Below, piece by piece: positions 25,157 to 33,657 of a DNA stretch of 62,407 nt. This stretch comes from Oryzibacter oryziterrae (lineage in GTDB: Bacteria; Pseudomonadota; Alphaproteobacteria; Rhizobiales; Pleomorphomonadaceae), in contig NZ_JAKJIC010000023.1 in assembly GCF_021864535.1 (NCBI RefSeq), positions 1 through 62,407 of the forward strand. The letters are read 5' to 3'. Every line of letters begins with the position of its first letter. Positions within the stretch are counted from its first letter, which is position 1. Made by a program: the position numbers and the translations under genes. Under the pieces are notes generated by a model. It searched no databases. It worked only from the letters and a program-made list of their open reading frames with translations, and was not told the origin of the DNA.

Positions 25157-26266
25157 CTACTGCCGTCCGACATTGTCGGCGACGGTGTTGTCGGCCCCGT
25201 AATCGCGTATTGCCTCCGTCGGCGAAGCGCCAACGAAAACATTACCGGTCACGGAGTTTTTATGAGCGTCGTCGTCGGGGGGGAGGGCGGCTGTGAGGAC
25301 GGAACCGGTCGATATACAATAGCTGCGGAAGCCAAAGTTGTAGCCCGTACGCGAGCCGAGCCAGATACCGGGCTTGTCGGGGGTCATAGGCGACTTATAG
25401 AGGAAGGTATTGCCATTGAACGCGTTGTTCTGCGGAGCTTGCTGGCGAATGACGCCACCTTCTCCACAATTGCGGTAGACGAAGATGCCCCCCTTCTTCG
25501 GGTCGACAAAGCTGTTGTCGCTGATCTCGTTCTTGGCCGAGGCATCGACGGCGATATACTCGCGAGTGGTACGGCCATTGAACTCGTTGTCGAGGATGCG
25601 GTTGTGAGCTGTCTCCGCATCAAGGTAGATCATCGTGCTGTTTGACATGCCGCCAAATCGGGACTGGGTTACGCTGACCTGCGTGGCGCCAGGCGATAGA
25701 TAAAGTGGAATGTGCCCGGTCGCCTGAAAATCAATGTGGACGAACTGAATTTGTGAAGGCGCCGCGGCTTGGGTGCGTTCTGTGTGTCCAGGCTCCCGCG
25801 AGGACGCTTTGAGCAACTCGCCCTGGCCGTTCGCTCCCAAGCCGGATACGCGCGCCGAACCCAAAAGACGGCAATCCCGGATGGTGATCTTGGATGGGCG
25901 ATTCTGCGACATCTCCATCCAATCCTTGCCGATTGCCTGGATGGTGATCATTGTCTTGTTCTTGTTTACGTCGGTCGCAGTGCCGTCGATTGTCGCTCCA
26001 TTGCACTTAAAATCTATGCCGCTGGCAGCAGCTCCCTCGAAGCGAAGTTGCTTGGTGATTACGTCGTCACGCTTCAAGACCGGAGAGCATGTAACCTGCA
26101 CACTCGGACTGTCAGCGGTGGCTTGAGCCAGGAGTTCTGCCGTTTGTTCCGCCGAGCAGGTCGGCGCTGTCTGGGCGGCGGCAGGTGAACTTGTCGCGAA
26201 ACAGACCAGGCCAGCGGAAAGCGCGAGGGCGGCGGTGGTGCAAGATGAACCGATCAAACCTGACAT
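25157..26266 (-). CDS. secreted right-handed parallel beta-helix repeat protein
   Basis: A 369-residue exported protein. Its signal peptide (MSGLIGSSCTTAALALSAG... to SPAAAQ) precedes a Cys-containing mature start. The rest shows NosD/pectate-lyase-like beta-helix repeats with recurrent N/D-x-x-I/F rungs: ITIRDCRLLG, IQFVHIDFQA, VSVTQSRFGG, NRILDNEFNG, NEISDNSFVD, NAFNGNTFLY and NSVTGNVFVG. Such proteins often act on or bind polysaccharides. No catalytic residues could be assigned. The ATG at 26266 has AGGAAGT upstream and begins the signal peptide. It is not obviously in an operon. Confidence 0.85.
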   Translation of the reverse strand: MSGLIGSSCTTAALALSAGLVCFATSSPAAAQTAPTCSAEQTAELLAQATADSPSVQVTCSPVLKRDDVITKQLRFEGAAASGIDFKCNGATIDGTATDVNKNKTMITIQAIGKDWMEMSQNRPSKITIRDCRLLGSARVSGLGANGQGELLKASSREPGHTERTQAAAPSQIQFVHIDFQATGHIPLYLSPGATQVSVTQSRFGGMSNSTMIYLDAETAHNRILDNEFNGRTTREYIAVDASAKNEISDNSFVDPKKGGIFVYRNCGEGGVIRQQAPQNNAFNGNTFLYKSPMTPDKPGIWLGSRTGYNFGFRSYCISTGSVLTAALPPDDDAHKNSVTGNVFVGASPTEAIRDYGADNTVADNVGRQ

Positions 26267-26550
26267 AGGGGATACTTCCTGAAGGCAAGGTGGAGGCGAG
26301 CTGACTTCGAACGATAGCTCGAAGGTATTGAATGCTCTGTGAAATCTCGAATGCCCGGCAGTTGCGGCCAAACTTGGTTTTGACTGTGGCAAGGCTGTGC
26401 CGCGCGATCGTGTTTTCGTGAGCGAAGTTCAAGATTGCGTGGCACGCATGACTGTTCACCACTTGGCGAAATGAAACGACAGTATCATTGCCATTTGTCC
26501 ATCAAACCGGTAGGGTATCCAGTGTTTCGGCAATGACGCCGGAACACAAG

Positions 26551-26696
26551 TTCTCGGGGCGGGGTGCAATTCCCCACCGGCGGTGATGGCGGTTCGTCCG
26601 CATGAGCCCGCGAGCGCCTTCAGGGCACTGTCCTGAAGGGTCAGCAGATTCGGTGACAATCCGAAGCCGACGGTATAGTCCGGATGGAAGAGAACG
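26551..26696 (+). promoter_or_regulatory. FMN riboswitch (RFN element)
   Basis: The conserved RFN blocks occur in order: GGGGCGGGGTGCAATTCCCC, ACCGGCGGTGATGG, GAGCCCGCGAGCG, a variable hairpin (CCTTCAGGGC...GTCCTGAAGG), GGTCAGCAGATTCGGTG, AATCCGAAGCCGACGGT, and ATAGTCCGGATGGAAGAGAAC. FMN binding should reduce expression of the next gene, 111 bases downstream. Confidence 0.95.
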
Positions 26697-26807
26697 GGTT
26701 TTGAGGCTTTTGGCCGTCGACGCGAGGGATGACCTTGTGGAGACGGTTGTCGTCTTTTTCCCGATCGCCCTGATTCCGTTTGGCTCCTTTTTGCAAGGAA
26801 CAGAAAC

Positions 26808-27737
26808 ATGAATCAGAGCCCGAACACCCGCATGTCTCCCTTGGTTGGAGCGGGTTTCATGGTATCGGCCGGTCTTGCCTTTGCCGTGATCAATGTGCTG
26901 ACCCAGTGGGTCGCGCAGAGCTACAGCGTCTCCTCGACTGCGCTTGCCTTCTGGCAATATGGCCTGTCGCTGGTCTTCTTCGTTCCCTCCCTGATCAAGC
27001 TCGGTGCCGGCGCCTTCAAGACGTCGCATCCGATCCTGCATGTGGTCCGCGTGGTGCTGGCCACGCTCGGCGTACAGTTCTTCGTGGCGGCCCTGACCCA
27101 TGGCGTGCCCATCTGGCAGGTGATCGCCATCGACATGACCTCGCCCTTCATGGTGATCCTGGGCGCGCGTCTGTTCCTGGGTGAGCACATCGGCTTCAAC
27201 CGTGCGGTTGCTACCGCCGTTGGCTTCGTCGGCGGCATGCTGATCCTGGCCCCCTGGTCCGACGCCTTCTCGGTCTACAGCCTGCTGCCGCTCGGCGCCG
27301 CGCTGATGTGGGCGGGATCGTCGATCCAGACCCGCCAGCTCGCCACCATCGAGCGGCCGGAATCGGTGACGGTCTACCTGCTGGCGCTGCTGACGCCGAT
27401 CAACGCCGTGTTCCTGCTGGCCGACACCGGCTTCTCGCCGACCGCGGCCTTCGTGATCCCGACCGGTCCGGCGCTCTATGGCATCCTGGTGCTGGCGGCC
27501 CTGACGGCGGCGGCGCAGTATTTCCTGACGCTGGCCTATTCGCGCGCCGACGCGTCCTACCTGCAGCCCTTCGATCACGTGCGCCTGCCGCTGGGCGTGG
27601 TCGCCGGCTACCTGGTGTTCGGCTACGCGCCGGGCGGTTTCCTGTGGGTGGGCGCTGCGCTGATCATCGGTGCTTCGCTCTACCTCCTGAAGGCGGAAAC
27701 CGGCAGTGCCAACAGCGGCCTTGCCGCCGCCGAGTGA
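26808..27737 (+). CDS. ribN: EamA/DMT-family transporter, probable riboflavin importer RibN
   Basis: A 309-residue inner membrane protein with two EamA repeats and about ten hydrophobic segments. An FMN riboswitch lies directly upstream. Alphaproteobacterial DMT transporters controlled in this way are the RibN riboflavin importers, so uptake of vitamin B2 is the likely role. Family-like parts include the N-terminal GAGFMVSAGLAFAVINVLTQW, the central LGEHIGFNRAVATAVGFVGG and the late YFLTLAYSRADASYLQPFDHVRLP. The ATG at 26808 has AAGGAA 7-8 bases upstream. The assignment rests on regulation plus fold, since EamA proteins are diverse. Confidence 0.85.
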   Translation: MNQSPNTRMSPLVGAGFMVSAGLAFAVINVLTQWVAQSYSVSSTALAFWQYGLSLVFFVPSLIKLGAGAFKTSHPILHVVRVVLATLGVQFFVAALTHGVPIWQVIAIDMTSPFMVILGARLFLGEHIGFNRAVATAVGFVGGMLILAPWSDAFSVYSLLPLGAALMWAGSSIQTRQLATIERPESVTVYLLALLTPINAVFLLADTGFSPTAAFVIPTGPALYGILVLAALTAAAQYFLTLAYSRADASYLQPFDHVRLPLGVVAGYLVFGYAPGGFLWVGAALIIGASLYLLKAETGSANSGLAAAE

Positions 27738-27745
27738 ACGCCAAT

Positions 27746-27801
27746 GCTGGAGCGCTTTCCGACCTGACGGAATCATCAGGTCGACTGGAAAGCGCTCCAG
27801 C
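27746..27801. terminator. large nested hairpin downstream of ribN
   Basis: GCTGGAGCGCTTTCC and its exact complement GGAAAGCGCTCCAGC form a 15-bp outer stem. Inside it, GACCTGA and TCAGGTC form a 7-bp stem around CGGAATCA. It starts 9 bases after the ribN stop. There is no T-run; it could be a terminator or a dispersed intergenic palindrome of the REP/RIME kind. Confidence 0.55.
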
Positions 27802-27992
27802 TTCGATAGCCTGAACAGCTGCCTTTCGGTCATGTTGTTTCAACATGATCGACTGAGGCTCTCGTCTCCACCCCGGATATCCACGTCCGGAGTGGTGCGA
27901 TTTGGGGGCGGACCCTTCCAATGACACGGCAATCGTGCCAAATGTCGCACGAGAAGCCCTAAACGGGCAGCAGTGCGCATAGGTTCAGGATC

Positions 27993-28694
27993 ATGTCGGT
28001 CGTCAAATCCATCCAGAACGCCATCCCCCCGATTCATCCGGAGGGACACAAGTTCATCGCGATTTTTGCCGCGGCAACGCTGATCCTCGGCTGGCTGTTC
28101 GCGCCTCTGTTCTGGATCGGCCTGATCCTGACCGTGTGGTGCGCGCTGTTCTTCCGCGACCCGGTGCGCGTGACGGCGGTGACGCCCAATCTGGTGATCT
28201 CGCCGGCCGACGGTCGCATTTCCTCGGTGGGGCAGGCCGTGCCGCCCAAGGAACTCGGCCTCGGCGACGAACCGCGCCTCAGGATCTGCGTCTTCATGAA
28301 CGTGTTTGACGTGCACGTGAACCGCGTGCCGGTGACGGGCAAGATCACCCGCATCGCCTACAAGCCCGGCAAGTTCCTCAATGCCGAACTCGACAAGGCC
28401 AGTGAGGACAACGAGCGCAACGGCATCGTCATCGAGCGGCAGGACGGTCGTACCGTCGGCGTCGTGCAGATCGCCGGCCTGATCGCCCGCCGCATCTTGT
28501 CCTTCACCCGCGAAGGCGAGAGCCTGACGGTCGGCGACCGCTTCGGCCTGATCCGCTTCGGTTCGCGCGTCGACGTCTACCTGCCGCAGGGCGCTACGGC
28601 GCTGATCGCCGAGGGTGCCCGTGCGATCGCCGGCGAAACCGTGCTGGCCGACATCGACGGCGAGACCAAGACGCCCTTCGTGCGCGTGTCGTGA
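27993..28694 (+). CDS. psd: phosphatidylserine decarboxylase (short, proteobacterial type)
   Basis: A 233-residue proenzyme that makes phosphatidylethanolamine from phosphatidylserine at the inner membrane. An N-terminal hydrophobic hairpin (residues ~20-52) anchors it. Conserved parts are SPADGRI (70-76), [11 protein letters not shown] (101-111) with the catalytic histidine, and [11 protein letters not shown]. There, autocleavage between G190 and S191 creates the pyruvoyl group, a variant of the LGST site. It is followed 14 bases later by pssA, so the two steps of PE synthesis are cotranscribed. Confidence 0.95.
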   Translation: MSVVKSIQNAIPPIHPEGHKFIAIFAAATLILGWLFAPLFWIGLILTVWCALFFRDPVRVTAVTPNLVISPADGRISSVGQAVPPKELGLGDEPRLRICVFMNVFDVHVNRVPVTGKITRIAYKPGKFLNAELDKASEDNERNGIVIERQDGRTVGVVQIAGLIARRILSFTREGESLTVGDRFGLIRFGSRVDVYLPQGATALIAEGARAIAGETVLADIDGETKTPFVRVS

Positions 28695-28707
28695 GGGCGG
28701 AACGGTC

Positions 28708-29574
28708 ATGGCCAGCCTGTTTCCTCCTGTTGATCCGGAGCAAGGACTAAACCCCAACCGCAAGGGCAAGCGTCGCCCGATCCCGCTCCGGATGATCATC
28801 CCGAACATGGTGACGCTCTTGTCGCTATGCGCGGGCCTGACCGCCATCCGCATGACCTTCGAAGAGCGCTATGAGATCGCCATCTACGCGATCTTCGCGG
28901 CGGCCATCCTCGACAGCCTCGATGGACGCATCGCGCGCTATCTGCGCTCCACCTCGAAATTCGGTGCCGAGCTGGATTCGCTCAGCGACTTCCTGAGCTT
29001 CGGCTGCGCGCCGCCGATCCTGCTCTATGGCTGGAACCTCCACTCCATCAAGTCCTTCGGCTGGCTGGCGGTCATCGTCTTCGCCATCGCCGGTGCCCTG
29101 CGCCTGGCGCGCTTCAACGTGATGCTGAACGAGGAAAAGCCGTCCTGGCAGGCGAATTTCTTCGTCGGCATGCCCATCCCCGCCGGCGCGCTGGTGGTGC
29201 TGCTGCCGATCTATCTGGACCAGATCGGCATCACCGTGCCGCCGCAGCTGGCGCCGCTCGTGGTGGTCTATGTCATCGTCATCGCCGCGCTGATGGTCAG
29301 CAGGGTGCCGACCTTCTCCGGCAAGAAGCTCGGCCGCATCCGCCGCGAATATGTGCTGCCGCTGATGCTGGCCGTGGTGCTGTTCTTCGCGCTGCTGGCG
29401 AGCTTCCCCTTCGAGATGCTGGCGGCAATCAGCGTGGCCTATCTCGCCTACATCCCCTTCGGTTGGCGGGCCTGGAATCGCCTGGCACGCGCCCATGGCG
29501 ATCTGGGACAGGAGCTGTCGCTCGACGTGACGGTGCCCGACGAGGATGAAACGGGTCCGGCCGACAAGTCCTGA
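28708..29574 (+). CDS. pssA: CDP-diacylglycerol-serine O-phosphatidyltransferase
   Basis: A 288-residue integral membrane enzyme that makes phosphatidylserine from CDP-diacylglycerol and serine. It has the CDP-alcohol phosphatidyltransferase signature D-G-x2-A-R-x8-G-x3-D-x3-D in LDGRIARYLRSTSKFGAEL...DSLSD. About seven to eight hydrophobic segments follow. The ATG at 28708 lies 14 bases after psd and matches the family start; a frame extending upstream into psd is not used. The acidic C-terminal tail (PDEDETG...) is variable. Its product is the substrate of Psd. Confidence 0.95.
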   Translation: MASLFPPVDPEQGLNPNRKGKRRPIPLRMIIPNMVTLLSLCAGLTAIRMTFEERYEIAIYAIFAAAILDSLDGRIARYLRSTSKFGAELDSLSDFLSFGCAPPILLYGWNLHSIKSFGWLAVIVFAIAGALRLARFNVMLNEEKPSWQANFFVGMPIPAGALVVLLPIYLDQIGITVPPQLAPLVVVYVIVIAALMVSRVPTFSGKKLGRIRREYVLPLMLAVVLFFALLASFPFEMLAAISVAYLAYIPFGWRAWNRLARAHGDLGQELSLDVTVPDEDETGPADKS

Positions 29575-29715
29575 TACCCCTCGTATTAACTGCAATTGTC
29601 GTTCTCGACGGAATGGGTGGCGGTCGCGCAGGCGTCCGCCAGATTGCATTTGCCTTGGCGGCGCGAATGCGCTCAACATGGCACTGGCTGGTATGCATTT
29701 TCGAGGTGAAGCGAC

Positions 29716-30633
29716 ATGGCAGATCAGAACTATCCGCGCGACATGATTGGCTATGGCCGGACGCCGCCGGACGCCGTGTGGCCCGAGGGGGCCAACATCG
29801 CGGTGCAGTTCGTGGTGAATTATGAAGAGGGCGGCGAGAACAACATATTGCACGGCGACGCCGCTTCGGAAGCCTTCCTGTCGGAAATCGTCGGTGCCCA
29901 GCCCTGGCCGGGGCAGCGCCACTGGAACATGGAAAGCATCTACGAATACGGCTCGCGCGCCGGCTTCTGGCGTCTGTGGCGCCTGTTCACCAGCCGCAAC
30001 GTGCCGGTGACCGTCTATGGCGTGGCGACCGCGCTGGCGCGGAACCCGGACGTCGTCGCGGCCATGAAGGAAGCCGACTGGGAAATCGCCAGTCACGGTC
30101 TCAAGTGGATCGAGTACAAGGACTATTCCAAGGAAGACGAGCGGGCGCACATGATGGAGGCGATCCGCATCCATGAAGAGGTGACCGGCTCGCGTCCGCT
30201 CGGCTGGTATACCGGCCGCGCCTCCATGTATTCGACCGAACTGGCGGTGGAGGAGGGCGGCTTCCTCTATTCCTCGGACTCCTATGCCGACGATCTGCCC
30301 TACTGGATCAAGGGGCCGAACGGCCCGCATCTGATCATCCCCTATACCCTCGACAGCAATGACATGCGCTTTGCCACGCCGCAGGGGTTCAATTCCGGCG
30401 ATCAGTTCTTTTCCTATCTGAAAGACGCTTTCGATGTTCTCTATGAAGAGGGCCGAAACGGCAGTCCCAAGATGCTGAACGTCGGTCTGCATTGCCGCCT
30501 GGTGGGGCGCCCGGGGCGCGTGGCAGCGCTTCAGCGCTTTGTGGATTACGTCCTGTCGCATGAAAAGGTGTGGACGCCCCGGCGTATCGACATTGCCTGG
30601 CACTGGATGTCGCAGCATCGCCCCGAAGACTGA
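29716..30633 (+). CDS. puuE: PuuE-type allantoinase / polysaccharide deacetylase family protein
   Basis: This 305-residue protein matches the metal-independent allantoinases (PuuE) of the polysaccharide deacetylase superfamily: YPRDMIGYGRTPPD, NYEEGGENNILHGD, FLSEIVGAQPWPGQRHWNMESIYEYGSRAGFWRLWRLF and IASHGLKWIEY are all characteristic. PuuE opens allantoin to allantoate in purine breakdown. No other purine catabolism gene lies next to it, which is unusual, so an allied hydrolase on another cyclic amide is possible. The ATG at 29716 has GAGG upstream. The oligopeptide importer begins 203 bases downstream. Confidence 0.85.
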   Translation: MADQNYPRDMIGYGRTPPDAVWPEGANIAVQFVVNYEEGGENNILHGDAASEAFLSEIVGAQPWPGQRHWNMESIYEYGSRAGFWRLWRLFTSRNVPVTVYGVATALARNPDVVAAMKEADWEIASHGLKWIEYKDYSKEDERAHMMEAIRIHEEVTGSRPLGWYTGRASMYSTELAVEEGGFLYSSDSYADDLPYWIKGPNGPHLIIPYTLDSNDMRFATPQGFNSGDQFFSYLKDAFDVLYEEGRNGSPKMLNVGLHCRLVGRPGRVAALQRFVDYVLSHEKVWTPRRIDIAWHWMSQHRPED

Positions 30634-30836
30634 GCCAGTCAAAGTATAGATGACAGTTGAAAATATTGCATAGTTCTGCAGGCAACCGGGGATGTAGCCT
30701 GCTTGAACGGATAGATCACAAACTTTGAGCTTGCGAAGAATAATTTCCGCGCTAGCTTGAGCCATCGAAATACGAGCGGTGTTCCAGGGGATGCGAAACG
30801 CATTGGGCGCCGGTCGATAACAAGGAGAAACAAAGT

Positions 30837-32435
30837 ATGTCCTTCCATTTCGTTCTTCGTGCTTCGGCAGCCGCCATGCTGGCGGGAACGATGCTGGCCG
30901 CGGCAGCCATGCCGTCCATGGCCGAAAGCGTGATCTATCGTGGCAACGGCGGTGAGCCGAAGTCGCTCGATCCTGCCCACACGTCGATCGACATCGAGGA
31001 GTTCATCCTCAAGGACTACCTGGAAGGTCTGACCGTCTATGATCCGACCGGCAAGCTGATCCCCGGCGCCGCCGAGAGCTGGACCATTTCGCCCGACGGC
31101 ACCGTCTACACCTTCAAGATCCGCGAAACCGCCAAGTGGTCCGACGGCTCGCCGGTGACTGCCGACGACTTCGTCTTCTCGTTCCAGCGCGTCGAGAGCC
31201 CGAAGGAAGCGGCCGAATACGCCACGATCCTCTATCCGATCAAGAATGCCGAAGCCATCAACGGCGGCAAGGCCGACCCGTCGACGCTCGGCATCAAGGC
31301 CGTCGATGCCAAGACGCTGGAAATCACCCTCGAACGTCCGACCCCCTATTTCCTGCAGCTGCTGGCCCACCAGACCGCCCTGCCGGTCTCCAAGGCCGCC
31401 GTCACCAAGTTCGGCGCCGACTGGGTCAAGCCGGGCAACATCGTCGGCAACGGTGCCTATGTGGTCACCGAGAACGTCGCCAACGATCACCTGACGTCCG
31501 AGAAGAACAAGTACTACTGGGACGCCTCCAACGTTAAGATCGACAAGGTCGTCTACAACCCGTCCGAAGATGCGGCCACCACGATCCGCATGTTCGAAGC
31601 CGGTGAACTCGACACGGTCTACAACTTCCCGGCCGACCAGACGGACTTCCTGAAGGGCAAGTTCTCCGACCAGGTGCACATCAACCAGGCGCTGGCCACC
31701 TATTACTACGTCTTCGACACCCGCCATGCGCCCTTCGATGACGTGCGCGTCCGCAAGGCCCTGTCGATGGCCGTCGATCGCGACTTCCTCGCCGACAAGA
31801 TCTACGCCAAGGCCCAGCTTCCGGCCTACAGCCTGGTGCCGCCGGGCATCGTCGGCTACACCGCCTCGCTCCCGGACTTCGCCGGCAAGGACCAGCTCGA
31901 CCGTGAGGACGAAGCCAAGGCCCTGCTGAAGGAAGCCGGTTACGGTGAAGGCGGCAAGCCGCTCAAGATCGACATCCGCTTCAACACCAACGAAAACCAC
32001 AAGAAGGTCGCCACCGCTGTGGCCGACATGTGGAAGTCGCTGGGCGCCGAGGTCACCATCCAGAACCTCGACGTGAAGTCGCACTACGCCTACCTGACTG
32101 AAGGCGGTTCCTTCGACGTCGCCCGCGCCGGCTGGGTTGCCGACTATGCCGACGCCGAGAACTTCCTGAACCTGCTCGTCTCCACCAACACCTCGTTCAA
32201 CTATGGTCACTGGAAGAACGAGAAGTTCGACGAGCTGATGGCTGCTTCCTACAAGGAATTCGACGCTGCCAAGCGCCAGAAGATCCTCTCGGACGCCGAG
32301 GCCTTCGTGTCCGCCGAGCAGCCGGTTGCCCCGTTCATGGGCAGCGCCAACCTGTGGCTGGTCTCCAGCAAGGTGAAGGGCTGGACGGACAACGCGGTCA
32401 ACCAGCACCTGACCCGCTTCCTCAGCAAGGACTGA
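30837..32435 (+). CDS. oppA: peptide ABC transporter substrate-binding protein (OppA-like)
   Basis: A 532-residue periplasmic binding protein of the SBP_bac_5 family. The signal peptide ends at MPSMA before ESVIYRGNG. Family blocks are GEPKSLDPAHTS, a PTGKLIPGAAESW segment, WSDGSPVTADDFVFSFQRV, and the late MWKSLGAEVTIQ with FDVARAGWVADYAD. The last two fit the OppA branch that binds oligopeptides. The ATG at 30837 has AGGAG 9 bases upstream. It heads the opp operon. A hairpin in the 298-base gap before oppB could let this gene be expressed more strongly than the permease genes. Confidence 0.92.
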   Translation: MSFHFVLRASAAAMLAGTMLAAAAMPSMAESVIYRGNGGEPKSLDPAHTSIDIEEFILKDYLEGLTVYDPTGKLIPGAAESWTISPDGTVYTFKIRETAKWSDGSPVTADDFVFSFQRVESPKEAAEYATILYPIKNAEAINGGKADPSTLGIKAVDAKTLEITLERPTPYFLQLLAHQTALPVSKAAVTKFGADWVKPGNIVGNGAYVVTENVANDHLTSEKNKYYWDASNVKIDKVVYNPSEDAATTIRMFEAGELDTVYNFPADQTDFLKGKFSDQVHINQALATYYYVFDTRHAPFDDVRVRKALSMAVDRDFLADKIYAKAQLPAYSLVPPGIVGYTASLPDFAGKDQLDREDEAKALLKEAGYGEGGKPLKIDIRFNTNENHKKVATAVADMWKSLGAEVTIQNLDVKSHYAYLTEGGSFDVARAGWVADYADAENFLNLLVSTNTSFNYGHWKNEKFDELMAASYKEFDAAKRQKILSDAEAFVSAEQPVAPFMGSANLWLVSSKVKGWTDNAVNQHLTRFLSKD

Positions 32436-32477
32436 TCCTGGCTGACCCAAGGTCCTGACGACCACCTGCGAAAATGC

Positions 32478-32507
32478 CACTCCTCGTGCCCTGCGGCACG
32501 GGGAGTG
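32478..32507 (+). terminator. attenuating hairpin between oppA and oppB
   Basis: CACTCCTCGTGCC pairs with GGCACGGGGAGTG over 13 positions with one G-T wobble and a CTGC loop. It begins about 43 bases after the oppA stop and lacks a long T-run. Stem-loops here often stabilise the binding-protein message or cut down read-through. Confidence 0.55.
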
Positions 32508-32733
32508 TGCTTATAGACGCATGGGGTCGAGGGGCCTTCGAGCTCTGCAATTTTCGAAAAATTCCTGCATTTTTTCGAGATAACTTGAGCTTGATCAGAG
32601 AGTTCTCCCCCGGATCGATGAAAGATGAGGCAAGACCGCAACGCGGGTTGCCTTGCTGCACATGCAGCGCGCCAAGGAGACTCTTCGTGGCAAGCAACTT
32701 GCTCGCGATTGACGGTCGCCCCGGAGATCACTG

Positions 32734-33657
32734 ATGTTCCGATTTGCCTTCAGGCGCTTTCTCAGCGCCGTCCCGACGCTTTTCATCGTCGTGACGCTAT
32801 CCTTCTTCATGATGCGGATCGCCCCCGGCGGCCCGTTCCATCTGGAACGCCCGCTGCCGCCGCAGGTGTTCGAAAACCTCAACCGCGCCTTCTTCCTCGA
32901 TCAGCCGCTGATCGTGCAATATGGCCACTATCTGTGGAACCTGATGCACGGCGACTTCGGCCCGAGCTTCATCTATCGCGACTTCACGGTCGCCGAACTG
33001 ATCGGTAACAGCCTGCCTTACTCCATGACCCTCGGGTTCTGGGCGCTGCTGATCGGCGTGGGCGGCGGCGTGTTCGTCGGTTCGCTCGCCGCGCTGAAGC
33101 AGAACAGCCTGATCGACTACATGGTGATGAGTGTTGCCAACATCGGCATCACCGTGCCGAACTTCGTGTTTGCGCCCCTGATGTCGCTGGTCTTCGCGGT
33201 TGTTCTCGGCTGGCTGCCGGCCGGTGGCTGGGATGACGGCGGCTTCCGCAATCTCGTCCTGCCGGTGATCTCGCTGGCGCTGCCGCAGTTCGCCGTCTTC
33301 GCCCGCATCACCCGCGGTTCGATGATCGAAACGTTGCGCGCCGACCATATCCGCACCGCCCGTGCCTATGGCCTGCCGTCGCGCACCATCGTGATCGTCC
33401 ACGCCCTGCGCGCCGCACTGATGCCGGTGATCAGCTATCTCGGCCCGACGGCCGCCGGTGTTCTCACCGGTTCGGTGGTGGTGGAAACCGTGTTCAGCCT
33501 GCCTGGCGTCGGCCGCTACTTCGTGCTCGGCGCGCTCAACCGCGACTATACGCTGGTGATGGGCACCGTGGTGCTGATCTCGATCTTCATCATTGTTTTC
33601 AATCTCATCGTCGACCTTCTTTACGCGGTGCTTGATCCGAGGGTTCGTTATGAGTGA
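32734..33657 (+). CDS. oppB: oligopeptide ABC transporter permease OppB
   Basis: A 307-residue inner membrane permease (BPD_transp_1) with about six hydrophobic segments. It contains the OppB/DppB N-terminal RRFLSAVPTLFIVVTLSFFMMRIAPGGPF pattern and the EAA-type loop MIETLRADHIRTARAYGLPSRTIVIVHALR, which contacts the ATPase. Its end overlaps oppC by 8 bases. It forms the channel with OppC. Confidence 0.95.
   Translation: MFRFAFRRFLSAVPTLFIVVTLSFFMMRIAPGGPFHLERPLPPQVFENLNRAFFLDQPLIVQYGHYLWNLMHGDFGPSFIYRDFTVAELIGNSLPYSMTLGFWALLIGVGGGVFVGSLAALKQNSLIDYMVMSVANIGITVPNFVFAPLMSLVFAVVLGWLPAGGWDDGGFRNLVLPVISLALPQFAVFARITRGSMIETLRADHIRTARAYGLPSRTIVIVHALRAALMPVISYLGPTAAGVLTGSVVVETVFSLPGVGRYFVLGALNRDYTLVMGTVVLISIFIIVFNLIVDLLYAVLDPRVRYE

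Noticed and set aside
27746-27801. The ribN downstream palindrome as a transposon end
   Set aside because: There is no transposase and no target duplication; it is a self-contained hairpin.
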